Assembly (NCBI RefSeq): GCF_002007565.1
Contig: NZ_CP015625.1
Coordinates: 2,170,001 to 2,234,000, forward strand
Length of the DNA: 64,000 bases
Direction: 5' to 3'
Source of the DNA: Ditibartonella choladocola
Lineage (GTDB): Bacteria; Pseudomonadota; Alphaproteobacteria; Rhizobiales; Rhizobiaceae
Part shown: positions 36,815-44,840 of the stretch, piece by piece
Position numbering within the stretch: the first letter of the stretch is position 1
How the letters are laid out: each line of letters opens with the position of its first letter
Program-made: the position numbers and the translations under genes
The notes under the pieces: generated by a model
Seen by the model: the letters and a program-made list of their open reading frames with translations, nothing else
Databases searched by the model: none
What the model was told of the DNA's origin: nothing

Positions 36815-37431
36815 TTTAATTCTCCTTAATCTGCAGGGACCATTCCCTGTATGATGACCCAAAGCACCGCTATATGGCTCCCTGTCCCCCATCGGGACGA
36901 AACGCAGTGGAGTGCCTCCAGCGCGATTTTTTTTGTTGCGCGAGGAGCCCATTAGGGCGGGGAAAAAAAATAAGATGGAGGTGGACTGGGAGACAGGCGG
37001 GGCTAGTCATCATTCATAACAGGGAGTGGTTCTGCCAGCTTTTAGGTGAGCTTATATGGTTGCACGGAACTCGTGCCGGCTTATTGAATAGACTAGGTTG
37101 GATCTCGTTGTTATTGTTTCCACCACCTAATCTTGGTTCATACTGCATGGCTACAAAGCCAAGCAACTGCCTATCGGATGTTCTCTGCCAATAATGAACA
37201 GATCGGCCATGCCTTAAGGATAGCATAGACAAAGACCGCAGATATCATTTCTCGATGGCAATATCATTTGTTCATGAATGAACTCAATTGTTGCTGGTCT
37301 CAGGTCAATAGTTGCAATCAACGATTTCCTTCAAGCCAGCATAAGGTGACGGCCAAATGCAATCAGCCAGCCGCCTCGCTGGACAAAGATCATAGAGATG
37401 AATGATGCGCTGGTGCTTGGATAGCATAACG
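36815..37431 (-). promoter_or_regulatory. Conserved leader/promoter of DUF736 gene 1
   Basis: Non-coding. About 214 bp (36834-37047) are identical to the second copy without a mismatch, more conserved than the gene itself. It is GC-rich, unlike its surroundings. A perfect hairpin CAGGGA-CCAT-TCCCTG (36834-36849) lies just before the ribosome site. GCGC arms flank a T8 run (about 36919-36942) and an A8 run follows. It could be a structured 5' leader, a regulatory RNA or a protein-binding region. Confidence 0.6.
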
Positions 37432-37606
37432 TCCAGTGATTTGCTATTGATGATCTCTATCACTCAAATAGGTCCACGCTATAATAACCAGACGAGGTTT
37501 AATGGTCTATCCGATAATGTGACATCCACTTATCAGAGCTTGAAATAAAAACAAACTGCAACTATATTTATGTGCATGTTTCATACGGATTATTTTGGAG
37601 ATTCCT

Positions 37607-37840
37607 ATGGTTGCAGCACAATTGAAAAAACCAGTCAATCTATCGCTGAGTGAAGAGGTTTTAAAAGAAGCTCGTTCTATGAAAATAAATATGTCGAAGG
37701 CTGCCGAAGATGGAATTATAAAGGCCTTAGCGCATGAAAAAGCCGAGCGTTGGAAAAGAGAGAATGCGGCAGCTTTAGAAAGCTCTAATGAATATGTCGA
37801 AAAACATGGATTGCCTTTAGCTCGATACAGGCAATTCTAA
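37607..37840 (+). CDS. ccdA: CcdA-like antitoxin
   Basis: 77 residues from the ATG with GGAG 6 bases upstream. The N-terminal part has the RHH pattern (P-V-N-L-S-L-S-E-E-V-L-K-E-A-R), and the C-terminal half is the toxin-binding tail (R-W-K-R-E-N...Y-V-E-K-H-G-L-P-L-A-R-Y-R). CcdA neutralises CcdB and represses the operon. Its stop overlaps the toxin ATG by one base. It sits between the duplicated DUF736 segments. Confidence 0.92.
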   Translation: MVAAQLKKPVNLSLSEEVLKEARSMKINMSKAAEDGIIKALAHEKAERWKRENAAALESSNEYVEKHGLPLARYRQF

Positions 37841-38136
37841 TGGTAAGATTTGACGTTTATAAAGGCCACGATAAAATATTTTTCCTAATAGTCCAGGCTG
37901 ATTTACTCAATAGTTTGAAAACAAAAATTGTTGTGCCTCTTGTCCTTTATGATGAAGCACCAAAACCGGCAGGTCGGCTTAATCCGATATTTAAAATCGG
38001 TGGGGAGCGCTATGTTATGCTGACCCAGTTCATATCATCAGTGCCAATCAAGGATTTGCAAGATTTTGTGACCAATTTATCTCCTTCACACGATGAAATT
38101 ACCCGTGCCTTAGATACGGCTTTTCAGGGATTTTAG
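37840..38136 (+). CDS. ccdB: CcdB-like gyrase toxin
   Basis: 98 residues, full family length. Contains L-N-P-I-F-K-I-G-G-E-R-Y-V-M-L-T-Q and the closing D-E-I-T-R-A-L-D. F-plasmid CcdB ends W-G-I, needed for gyrase poisoning; here the tail is Q-G-F, so target contact may differ. It should kill plasmid-free daughters and so stabilise the replicon. Confidence 0.92.
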   Translation: MVRFDVYKGHDKIFFLIVQADLLNSLKTKIVVPLVLYDEAPKPAGRLNPIFKIGGERYVMLTQFISSVPIKDLQDFVTNLSPSHDEITRALDTAFQGF

Positions 38137-38185
38137 ATCAAAAAATTCAATATCGAGACCAGATACTGATAGCACTGGCAATAAA

Positions 38186-38213
38186 AAAGCCCCTTCAATT
38201 CAGAAGAGGCTTA
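38186..38213 (-). terminator. Terminator after the small acidic gene
   Basis: AAGCC(C)CTTC / GAAG-AGGCTT stem with one bulge; followed on the minus strand by TTTTTT. It may also end ccdAB from the other side. Confidence 0.7.
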
Positions 38214-38228
38214 TTAGGTATTCAGTGT

Positions 38229-38489
38229 TTAATGGTTTTTGGAAAAATAATTTAAAACGTCATTGCGGTTTCGGCTGCCAATATAGGATAGCGCCTCATC
38301 ATCGTGAAGTATCTGATCAATAAGCTCATCGAAATCACTCCACGGATCGTCAGCAAATACCGGTACGACATCACCGTTTTCATCAATCTCATCCCAATAT
38401 TCACTGTCTGAAATACCACCTAAATAGGCTTCGGTTGCTTGATCGACTAAATCTGCACCAAATTTACGACTATGAAGATTTGAAAACAT
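38229..38489 (-). CDS. Small acidic hypothetical protein
   Basis: 86 residues with GGAG 8 bases before the ATG. Very acidic (many Asp and Glu, motif D-D-P-W-S-D-F-D-E-L-I-D). Such DNA-mimic-like composition occurs in anti-restriction and other plasmid proteins, but no family is recognised. It lies between ccdAB and DUF736 gene 2 with terminators on both sides, so it is probably a single-gene unit or a read-through product of DUF736-2. Confidence 0.65.
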   Translation of the reverse strand: MFSNLHSRKFGADLVDQATEAYLGGISDSEYWDEIDENGDVVPVFADDPWSDFDELIDQILHDDEALSYIGSRNRNDVLNYFSKNH

Positions 38490-38508
38490 TGTCCTTACTC
38501 CATTGAAA

Positions 38509-38536
38509 AAGGCCTTCCGGTTATCCAGAAGGCCTT
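38509..38536 (-). terminator. Terminator of DUF736 gene 2
   Basis: Same AAGGCCTTC/GAAGGCCTT stem as copy 1, with TTTTTCAATGG following on the minus strand. Confidence 0.85.
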
Positions 38537-38545
38537 GGGGTTTGA

Positions 38546-38974
38546 TTAGTTGTAAGCGTCAACGTGATCTTGATCGTATGAGCTCTGCGAGCCACCAAAG
38601 TCACCGGCACCGTAATCGCTCTGATCCAGATAATTGCTTGGGATTGCAGAATTGGGCTGGTTCCAGATGATGCTGAAAAGGCTGTCATCGTTTTGCTCGG
38701 ACATTTTGCCGAGAGTACCGTAAACAACAGAGTTCAATTCAGGGATGGAGATAGATACCGAGATGTACTCTTTGCCGGTTTGCTTGTTCTGCTTGATCCA
38801 TGCGGCACCGACTTCTGTGCCATTCTTGGCAATCATGCGGAAGTCTGGGGCATTGTCGCTGACTTTGTTCACGCGATGCATTGAGACCGGAATTGGTTGG
38901 CGGAAAGTTGCAAAAAGCAGACGACCTTCGAATTTGTTTTCTTTAACCTGCTTGAGTGTACCGATTGAAGCCAT
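38546..38974 (-). CDS. DUF736 family protein 2
   Basis: 142 residues with the same start context (AAGGAGAAC before the ATG). It differs from copy 1 by a handful of residues, mostly in the last third (K-M-S-E-Q-N-D-D-S-L-F-S against R-M-S-D-Q-P-D-E-N-L-Y-S). Both reading frames are intact, so both copies are probably functional and under selection. Confidence 0.92.
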   Translation of the reverse strand: MASIGTLKQVKENKFEGRLLFATFRQPIPVSMHRVNKVSDNAPDFRMIAKNGTEVGAAWIKQNKQTGKEYISVSISIPELNSVVYGTLGKMSEQNDDSLFSIIWNQPNSAIPSNYLDQSDYGAGDFGGSQSSYDQDHVDAYN

Positions 38975-39593
38975 TGTAGTTCTCCTTGAGACTGCAGGGA
39001 CCATTCCCTGTATGATGACCCAAAGCACCGCTATATGGCTCCCTGTCCCCCATCGGGACGAAACGCAGTGGAGTGCCTCCAGCGCGATTTTTTTTGTTGC
39101 GCGAGGAGCCCATTAGGGCGGGGAAAAAAAATAAGATGGAGGTGGACTGGGAGACAGGCGGGGCTAGTCATCATTCATAACAGGGAGTGGTTCTGCCAGC
39201 TTTTAGGAGAGCTTATATGGTTGCACGGAACTCGTGCCGGCTTATTGAACAGACTAGGTTGGATCTCGTTGTTATTGTTTTCATCACCTAATCTTGGTTC
39301 ATACTGCATGGCTACAAAGCCAAGCAACTGCCCATCGGATGTTCTTTGCCAATAATGAACAGATCGGCCATGTCATATGGATCGCACAGACAAAGACCGC
39401 AGATGTCATTTCTCGATGGCAATATCATTTGTTCCTGAATGATCTCATTTGTTGTCGGTCGAAGGTCAATGGCTGCGATCAGAGATAAGGTATCAGGTCA
39501 GCATAAGGTGACGGCCAAATGCAATCGTCCTGCTGGCTTACTAGATTAAGACCATAGAGGTGAATGGTGCGCTGGTGCTTGGATAGCATAACG
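38975..39593 (-). promoter_or_regulatory. Conserved leader/promoter of DUF736 gene 2
   Basis: Second copy of the leader; hairpin CAGGGA-CCAT-TCCCTG at 38995-39010. The proximal ~214 bp match copy 1 exactly; the distal half has drifted. Confidence 0.6.
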
Positions 39594-39674
39594 GCCTATA
39601 AAAGGCTCTGAAGCGCTCCGATCACACTGGCTTGATGTTGAAATAGCTGGGAGGGGGTAATGGAGTAATGTCAT

Positions 39675-40823
39675 TCAAGATGTGAATCTTCTAATCGTAA
39701 ATTTTTGCTGTTTTTGTTTTTCATTCACGTCAATGGAAGGTGTACTGTCAGCGTTTGTTTGATCATTGGCAAGTTGTTGAACCAGTTCGTTAGCTCTTGT
39801 GTTAACAGCATCCGTGAATGTCCACACGCGTTGCCGACTTTCATCGTCCTGTATGCGATTATCAGCCTGCATGTGATTGATCATGTCTTTACGCATGTTT
39901 TTAAGCCATTTTTCTGCTTGTTCAGGCTTATTGTGAGGCGATGGCTGCAGGACATTAAAGAAAGAGGTGGTTTGCTGGAGCGCCTTCCAGTCATCGGCCA
40001 GATGCAGATCTTTTGTAGCGCGATTATTAGCCAGGCGTCGGCTTGTAATCAGTTTGGCCCAAGCTTCCTGCAAATGCCTGTCTTCGCTCATAGTCATACC
40101 GCGATTACGCTCCAGCATAAAGACTTCGTAAGCACCGACCGGATAAAGCCAGTTAATGGAGGTTTTCTTCTCGCCACGCTTATTTTGAAACAATAGCTCG
40201 TTGTCTCGTCGCACAACGCTGATTTCATCAATCATATGCGAACGCTCGGCCTGAAGAACAGCATTGGGCCATTCAGAATAGGTCTTATCGTGCTGTTCTT
40301 TTTCAAAGAAATGGATAAGGCTGTTTTCATCGTCAAGCGAGCGATCAAAGCGATTGAGAACACCTGTCCAGCTATCTGCTTGTCTGGTTGCAACAAGACG
40401 CAAGTCAACTTCATAGCCTTGCTCGGCCGCCTCAAAGTAGAAACTTTCAATGGCATTGGGATTAGCCAGTTCGAGAATAATATTATGCCGGTTTTCAAAG
40501 GCATGAGACAGGAGCGCTTCGCCTAGAACATCCGGCACATCGCCAACATTTTGTTGGGCGGCCAGAACGTCTTGGCGTGCTGCTTCTGGATATCCGGGCA
40601 CAAAATAAAGCAGATCATCAACAACAACGCGCTGGGTGGAAGGTTTGTTTTCAATCTCAGCCATTAACTGGTTGACGACTGTAGTCTTGCCGCTGCCCTG
40701 TTGGCCTCCGACAATAGTCAGTTTAGGCGCTTCAAGTGCTGGCCCTGTAGCTGAAAACCTTGGCGCTACTTGCTCACGGAATATTGCCTGTAGTTGCTCT
40801 TCATCAAGATCGCTAATTTTCAT
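39675..40823 (-). CDS. Zeta-toxin-family P-loop kinase B
   Basis: 382 residues. Zeta toxins phosphorylate UDP-N-acetyl-sugars and block wall synthesis. Walker A is G-G-Q-Q-G-S-G-K-T-T, followed by V-V-V-D-D-L-L-Y-F-V-P and the later I-I-L-E and V-V-R-R-D-N-E-L-L motifs. A ~150-residue C-terminal extension is shared with the other copies (Y-E-V-F-M-L-E). The tail is basic (F-T-I-R-R-F-T-S). Its ATG overlaps the stop of the small protein (ATGA), so it is the last gene of a coupled trio. Confidence 0.88.
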   Translation of the reverse strand: MKISDLDEEQLQAIFREQVAPRFSATGPALEAPKLTIVGGQQGSGKTTVVNQLMAEIENKPSTQRVVVDDLLYFVPGYPEAARQDVLAAQQNVGDVPDVLGEALLSHAFENRHNIILELANPNAIESFYFEAAEQGYEVDLRLVATRQADSWTGVLNRFDRSLDDENSLIHFFEKEQHDKTYSEWPNAVLQAERSHMIDEISVVRRDNELLFQNKRGEKKTSINWLYPVGAYEVFMLERNRGMTMSEDRHLQEAWAKLITSRRLANNRATKDLHLADDWKALQQTTSFFNVLQPSPHNKPEQAEKWLKNMRKDMINHMQADNRIQDDESRQRVWTFTDAVNTRANELVQQLANDQTNADSTPSIDVNEKQKQQKFTIRRFTS

Positions 40824-41122
40824 GAGCGACCATCGAGCTTATTGATCTCACCTAAAATGGCTTCAATCTCGTCGAAGATTTCTGCGGCATGGACTGCATC
40901 TACGCCGGCGAAGAATGTTTGAGAAACATTGATCGCACGCTTGTTGATATCTGCGTACATATCTGATTGCGCCAGAGCCGGCATGTTGTGCCGAAAATCA
41001 GTTAATCTGGCATTGAGGCCATTGAGTTTAGCATATGTGTCATTGATGATTTGGTAGGCTGGCACTTTTTCAAAATGGCCAACAAGCCCAAGTTCTTCGC
41101 CTAATCTATTATCGATTTTCAC
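40820..41122 (-). CDS. Small helical protein between two zeta toxins, candidate antitoxin
   Basis: 100 residues with a GTG start overlapping the zeta-A stop (GTGA) and its own stop overlapping the zeta-B start (ATGA). Predicted all-helical, no recognised family and no resemblance to the epsilon antitoxin. Position and coupling suggest it binds one or both kinases. This is inference from context. Confidence 0.75.
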   Translation of the reverse strand: MKIDNRLGEELGLVGHFEKVPAYQIINDTYAKLNGLNARLTDFRHNMPALAQSDMYADINKRAINVSQTFFAGVDAVHAAEIFDEIEAILGEINKLDGRS

Positions 41123-42270
41123 AATGAAAGTCCTTTATATTGATCATGATCCATTTGTTTTGGTAATTGTGCATTTCTTTGTTGAATCTGCTCATTAATG
41201 CGCGTGCTAACATGATTTTCAACACGATCAATGAATCGTTCAACACGATCGCCAACATGGTTATGAATATATGCATTTTCAACAATCTGGTTTGAAAAAC
41301 CTGATTGACGATCTATTGTCTGACGAAAGTTTTCCAACCATTCTTTGCCAGCCGTCAAAGTGTTATGTGGCGAATCCTTAAGAAGTTCAAATTGGCTGGC
41401 TTCGCTATCGATATGAGCTATGTGATTCCGCATAGATGATATAAATGTAGGTTTATCAAAATAATGCGACTCTATAATAACCTCGCTATTTATCAGATTA
41501 TTGGCGCGCTGGTTAAGATCACGGCTTTCGTATGGTGATAGTGATCTGTGTTGCTCCAGCACCAAAACCTCATAACCGGCTAAATCTTTTTGCCAATTAT
41601 TGTCTTGATTGAGAGCGTTTTCGTAAAGAATAGCACCATCGCGTCTTATTACAGAAAGATGATCTACGGCTTTTTCGACTTCTACGCCAAGGATGGCATT
41701 ATGCCATGAATACGCATGGCGCTGGTAATCATTCTCGTTATAGATATTGGTCGTGCAAACATTAGATTGCAATATTCTTTCAAATTTTTCATAACTCGCA
41801 ATCTGGCTTTCTATCTGGTTTGTAGAAAGAATGGACAGCTTGGTATCAAAACCGGCAATCTTGGCAACTGTCAATGCCGCTGGAAGATGATATGGATCAC
41901 GCATTTCATAGATGACATTGGCTTTTTGAGCCATTGCATGATCGAAAAGCGAGTATTGCCAGATTTGTGTAATAGGTTCTGCATGCAGCATAGCGCGCGT
42001 GGGATTATTTTGAAACTTTTCTGTAAAATTGGGAATGAAATGCGGCATGTCATCCTGATTAACGATAATTGTTCGCTCATCACTATTTAACAGATCCTGC
42101 GAATGGATAAATGTCGATTTGCCACTGCCTGGTTGTCCACCAAGAATGGTAAGAGTCGGCTTTTTGGGCCGTGACATATGGGACGGGTCTTTTGGCGGAA
42201 CTATGCTGTTATCAAAAATTGTACGGATATCGGTATAATTCATACCAAAATAATCGAGATCAATGCTCAT
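41119..42270 (-). CDS. Zeta-toxin-family P-loop kinase A
   Basis: 383 residues. Walker A G-G-Q-P-G-S-G-K-S-T, N-Q-D-D-M-P-H-F-I-P with the expected catalytic Asp region, V-I-Y-E-M-R-D-P and S-V-I-R-R-D-G-A-I-L-Y. C-terminal extension with Y-E-V-L-V-L-E-Q. First gene of the zeta-small-zeta operon. Much longer than Epsilon/Zeta plasmid toxins, which suggests an added function in the C-terminal part. Confidence 0.88.
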   Translation of the reverse strand: MSIDLDYFGMNYTDIRTIFDNSIVPPKDPSHMSRPKKPTLTILGGQPGSGKSTFIHSQDLLNSDERTIIVNQDDMPHFIPNFTEKFQNNPTRAMLHAEPITQIWQYSLFDHAMAQKANVIYEMRDPYHLPAALTVAKIAGFDTKLSILSTNQIESQIASYEKFERILQSNVCTTNIYNENDYQRHAYSWHNAILGVEVEKAVDHLSVIRRDGAILYENALNQDNNWQKDLAGYEVLVLEQHRSLSPYESRDLNQRANNLINSEVIIESHYFDKPTFISSMRNHIAHIDSEASQFELLKDSPHNTLTAGKEWLENFRQTIDRQSGFSNQIVENAYIHNHVGDRVERFIDRVENHVSTRINEQIQQRNAQLPKQMDHDQYKGLSL

Positions 42271-42369
42271 TGTCTAAAGCCTTTGATAAGGCGCAATAGA
42301 TTTTAAGATTAAAAATAAATTTTTGAAATGGTCAACGATATTAGAATTTGCGCGGTTTACTGATTGTTT

Positions 42370-42750
42370 TTATGGGATCATAAATTCCCAGCTGTTGGAT
42401 TTAATTCGACGGAAATTAATCGTTTCGGAAAAGACTTTTTTACTCCATCCATCAAGAAATGCCACTTTGCATGTGATATAGTTTTTTGATGAATATGTCT
42501 GAAAAGACAAATGGCTATAATACCCATCTTTACAAGCAAACAGACGAATATCCATTGGCTCAGGTCTCACCCCAAGCCAATTAACAAATTGCACAGTATT
42601 ATCACGCTTAGCTTTATCATAGGCATCTTGAGCCTGAATCTGGCTCGGATAGGTGCCGTTCGCTGAATGAAAATAATCATTCGCCGATGCCGGCGCGCAA
42701 ACAGCCATCCATGATGCAATCAATAGCATCAGTAATATAAATGATTTCAT
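42370..42750 (-). CDS. Small secreted protein, unknown function
   Basis: 126 residues; excellent ribosome site (AAGGAGATATACA). The signal peptide ends A-S-A. The mature protein has two cysteines and many aromatic residues. No family recognised. Follows another exported protein gene by 13 bp and precedes the zeta operon on the same strand. Confidence 0.75.
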   Translation of the reverse strand: MKSFILLMLLIASWMAVCAPASANDYFHSANGTYPSQIQAQDAYDKAKRDNTVQFVNWLGVRPEPMDIRLFACKDGYYSHLSFQTYSSKNYITCKVAFLDGWSKKVFSETINFRRIKSNSWEFMIP

Positions 42751-42763
42751 TGTATATCTCCTT

Positions 42764-43039
42764 TTAGTCAGGTAGGAGATTCAGCACCTCAGCGGCTTTT
42801 TTAGGATCTTTTGTACAAAGTTCACGCACATGGCTATCTGTCGAGTCGTAACAGGCACTAGCATAAGTGCGATAGGCGACTTCTGGCCAATCAGGAAATG
42901 ATTGAGCTGCAATCGCCATAAACTTTTGATATAGAACTGGTTCACAACCGTCACCAGCTGCACCACAATCTTTTTGGGAAAATGCAGGTGTCGCGAGTAA
43001 GACTGACGACATAATCGATATTAGAACAGGTAATCTCAT
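42764..43039 (-). CDS. Small exported Cys-rich protein, unknown function
   Basis: 91 residues with AAGGAAAAGG before the ATG. The signal peptide ends A-F-S. The mature ~70 residues carry four cysteines (K-D-C-G, D-G-C-E, S-A-C-Y, E-L-C-T), probably two disulfides. Likely co-transcribed with the secreted protein downstream. Exported Cys-rich products on plasmids can be entry-exclusion or pilus-assembly factors, but no evidence decides this. Confidence 0.75.
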   Translation of the reverse strand: MRLPVLISIMSSVLLATPAFSQKDCGAAGDGCEPVLYQKFMAIAAQSFPDWPEVAYRTYASACYDSTDSHVRELCTKDPKKAAEVLNLLPD

Positions 43040-43118
43040 AACCTTTTCCTTACATATAAGAAGAATGTGAAAAAATCAAGTCATATACGACTTTGATTAT
43101 AGAATATATAATTGAATA

Positions 43119-43144
43119 AAGCGCCTGCCAAATGGCAGACGCTT
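43119..43144 (-). terminator. Terminator of the DUF2493 gene
   Basis: Near-perfect 12-bp stem (AAGCG.CTGCCA / TGGCAG.CGCTT) with a two-base loop. The one mismatch on the plus strand becomes a G-U pair in minus-strand RNA, so the hairpin is meant to be read from that strand. TTTATT follows. Confidence 0.8.
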
Positions 43145-43152
43145 CAATCATT

Positions 43153-44058
43153 TTAGCTATAATAAGCATGTGGTACGTTATTTTGACAGGCTGTTTCATA
43201 GACTTGTGTGTGAACATATGTACCGGCAAAAACCAACACGCGAGATGGTTCTAGTGTAAAGAGATACTCGTTGCGTTTAAAAGGTGCGGATTTACCGATT
43301 TTCCAGTTGGGCTTAGCCGCGATCTGTGTGACATCACGAGACGAAGCCCAGTTGGCAGCAATTCGCTCAGCTCCACGGTCAGCACCCCCATGGACAAGAA
43401 CCATGTCTGGATAATGGCTCTTCACTTCATCGAGTACTTCAAAGATTTTACGATGGTTCTCATAGGTTGTACCGCCGACAAGCACAATTTTTGGGCCTTC
43501 TGGAACGTGATTTTTGCTAAATTCGCTCTTTCGCGCAGCTTCAAAATCGCGGCTGTCGATAATGGCGGCAGTGAGCTTCTTCGATGCTGTCTTAGAGCCA
43601 GAACGCGGATACCATGCAGAGCCGGTCAATTTTTCAAAGTGATAAGCCGCTTGTTCGCGCATGAGTTCGAAAGCACTTTGGCGTTCAACCATTGTCAGGC
43701 CTTCAGCAACGAGTTTTTCCAATTCGCCTGACTTGACCTCAGAGCCGTCTTGCTCTTCGCGAGATATCTTCTGGTCAATGACGTTTTTATCGATTTCGCG
43801 ACCAACTCGTGTCAGCATATAGTGAAAAGCGTTCACGATAGAATAAGCGATCGGTTGGATATCATCTTCCATGCGCGTATTCATCAATGGAACTGCTATT
43901 GCGTCGAAGATATCGGCAACAGAACCGGCAAGTGCATTTTCATCGGGTACGGGGCGACCATCAGGCTCGTCAGCGAAAGGGCGATAACCATAGAGTGACA
44001 TCATTTCAATCGTATGGTGCATTGGTGAAGTTTGGGCATTTTCTTCAAAATGTTGCAT
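43153..44058 (-). CDS. DUF2493 (SLOG-superfamily) protein
   Basis: 301 residues; AAAGGAAAC ribosome site. The N-terminal ~190 residues are helical. The C-terminal DUF2493 domain (about 195-301) has I-V-L-V-G-G-T, V-H-G-G-A-D-R-G-A-E and A-P-F-K-R-N-E, the nucleotide-binding motifs of the SLOG fold. Very common on alphaproteobacterial plasmids near DUF736 genes. SLOG proteins bind nucleotide-derived ligands; the ligand here is unknown. A structured leader lies upstream. Confidence 0.9.
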   Translation of the reverse strand: MQHFEENAQTSPMHHTIEMMSLYGYRPFADEPDGRPVPDENALAGSVADIFDAIAVPLMNTRMEDDIQPIAYSIVNAFHYMLTRVGREIDKNVIDQKISREEQDGSEVKSGELEKLVAEGLTMVERQSAFELMREQAAYHFEKLTGSAWYPRSGSKTASKKLTAAIIDSRDFEAARKSEFSKNHVPEGPKIVLVGGTTYENHRKIFEVLDEVKSHYPDMVLVHGGADRGAERIAANWASSRDVTQIAAKPNWKIGKSAPFKRNEYLFTLEPSRVLVFAGTYVHTQVYETACQNNVPHAYYS

Positions 44059-44240
44059 GATGTTTCCTTTCTTGCAGAGGCACCTTTGCGGCCCTCTTCA
44101 AGCTGCCCACAACAGGTTCAAAAGGCTTGTCACACAAGCGCTTGCGCTTGGGCATTGACAGGTGGCAGCCATTTTTTTCTCATTTTTATAGCAATTCAGG
44201 GAAACCAACTTTAGTGGTTTCCCGGTCAGAATTGCTTGAT
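44059..44240 (-). promoter_or_regulatory. Structured leader of the DUF2493 gene
   Basis: Two-tier stem-loop at 44190-44236: outer AGCAATTC/GAATTGCT, inner GGGAAACCA/TGGTTTCCC with a 7-base loop. A second small palindrome CAAGCG-CTTG-CGCTTG lies near 44134-44149. No T-run follows on either strand, so it is probably not a simple terminator. It may be a cis-regulatory RNA or an operator. Confidence 0.5.
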
Positions 44241-44840
44241 AAGTGAAAAAAATTATCAGCTGGCAACCTGTTGACTAGCCGAAAACCTGTTGTAAATGCA
44301 GCTTTTTATGGGCCGCCTTGTGCCTTTTTGATGAGAAACATTTAGCTTTATTTTAAAATGCTCATTCTTCCCTTTTGGCCATTCATTTTATGGTCACTCT
44401 TTTTAGCGCTTCGCCGTGATCTGTGGTATGGCGCACAGCGATAGTTGCAACGTCGATCTTTTGCATGATCCAGCATATAGTTACTGTCTTGATAAGCGCG
44501 TGGGGTTATTCTGCGAAGCTTTGGGGAAGGATTTTTCTAGATGCAAGAATACCATGCACGAATGATAAAAAATCAGATCAGAGAATTGAGGAAGAGCATA
44601 TAAGAGCCGATTCAGCTAATTGGAATGTCGGCATGGTAAGTGCATGTTGGTTTAAGAGTGATTATATGATGAAAAAATCAACAGTCGTTTGAAAAATTAG
44701 GGTTGGGCTTAGTCATCTAAGTGATGGCAGACAAGATGACGAATGGGGTAATGATCGCCAAGAGCAAAAGGCGTAACAAATGCCAAAAGCCTGATGTTAA
44801 AATTAACTGTCACGATACAGACTTAAGTGCGGGGCGAATA
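44241..44840. other. 600-bp stretch without a supported gene
   Basis: Short open frames exist but have no ribosome sites or family-like composition. It lies between the divergent-looking DUF2493 leader and the end of zeta-C. Confidence 0.4.

Larger units (their letters stand above)
36347..37431. repeat. Direct duplication copy 1 (terminator, DUF736 gene, leader)
   Basis: About 1.08 kb repeated in the same orientation at 38507-39593 (offset 2160-2162). It spans the terminator, the DUF736 gene and about 600 bp upstream. The copies diverge mainly in the coding part and in the far upstream end. Confidence 0.92.
38507..39593. repeat. Direct duplication copy 2 (terminator, DUF736 gene, leader)
   Basis: Second copy of the 36347-37431 segment in the same orientation. 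Identity fades gradually towards 39593, where a shared block (CTGGTGCTTGGATAGCATAA) ends. Confidence 0.92.

Noticed and set aside
36815..36952. N-terminal extension of the first DUF736 protein through the leader (also a different one in copy 2)
   Set aside because: The extensions differ in frame between copies, the DNA is conserved as non-coding sequence, and the ATG at the family's usual start has a strong ribosome site.
37014..37232. Minus-strand frame of 72 codons in the DUF736 leader
   Set aside because: It is not kept open as a matching long frame in the second copy of the same leader, so it is not under coding selection.
40236..40526. Plus-strand frame opposite zeta-B and similar frames opposite the helicase
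   Set aside because: Shadows of well-supported minus-strand genes with recognisable motifs.
44423..44692. Plus-strand open frame of 89 codons
   Set aside because: No ribosome site, odd composition and no resemblance to any family; likely chance in a non-coding stretch.
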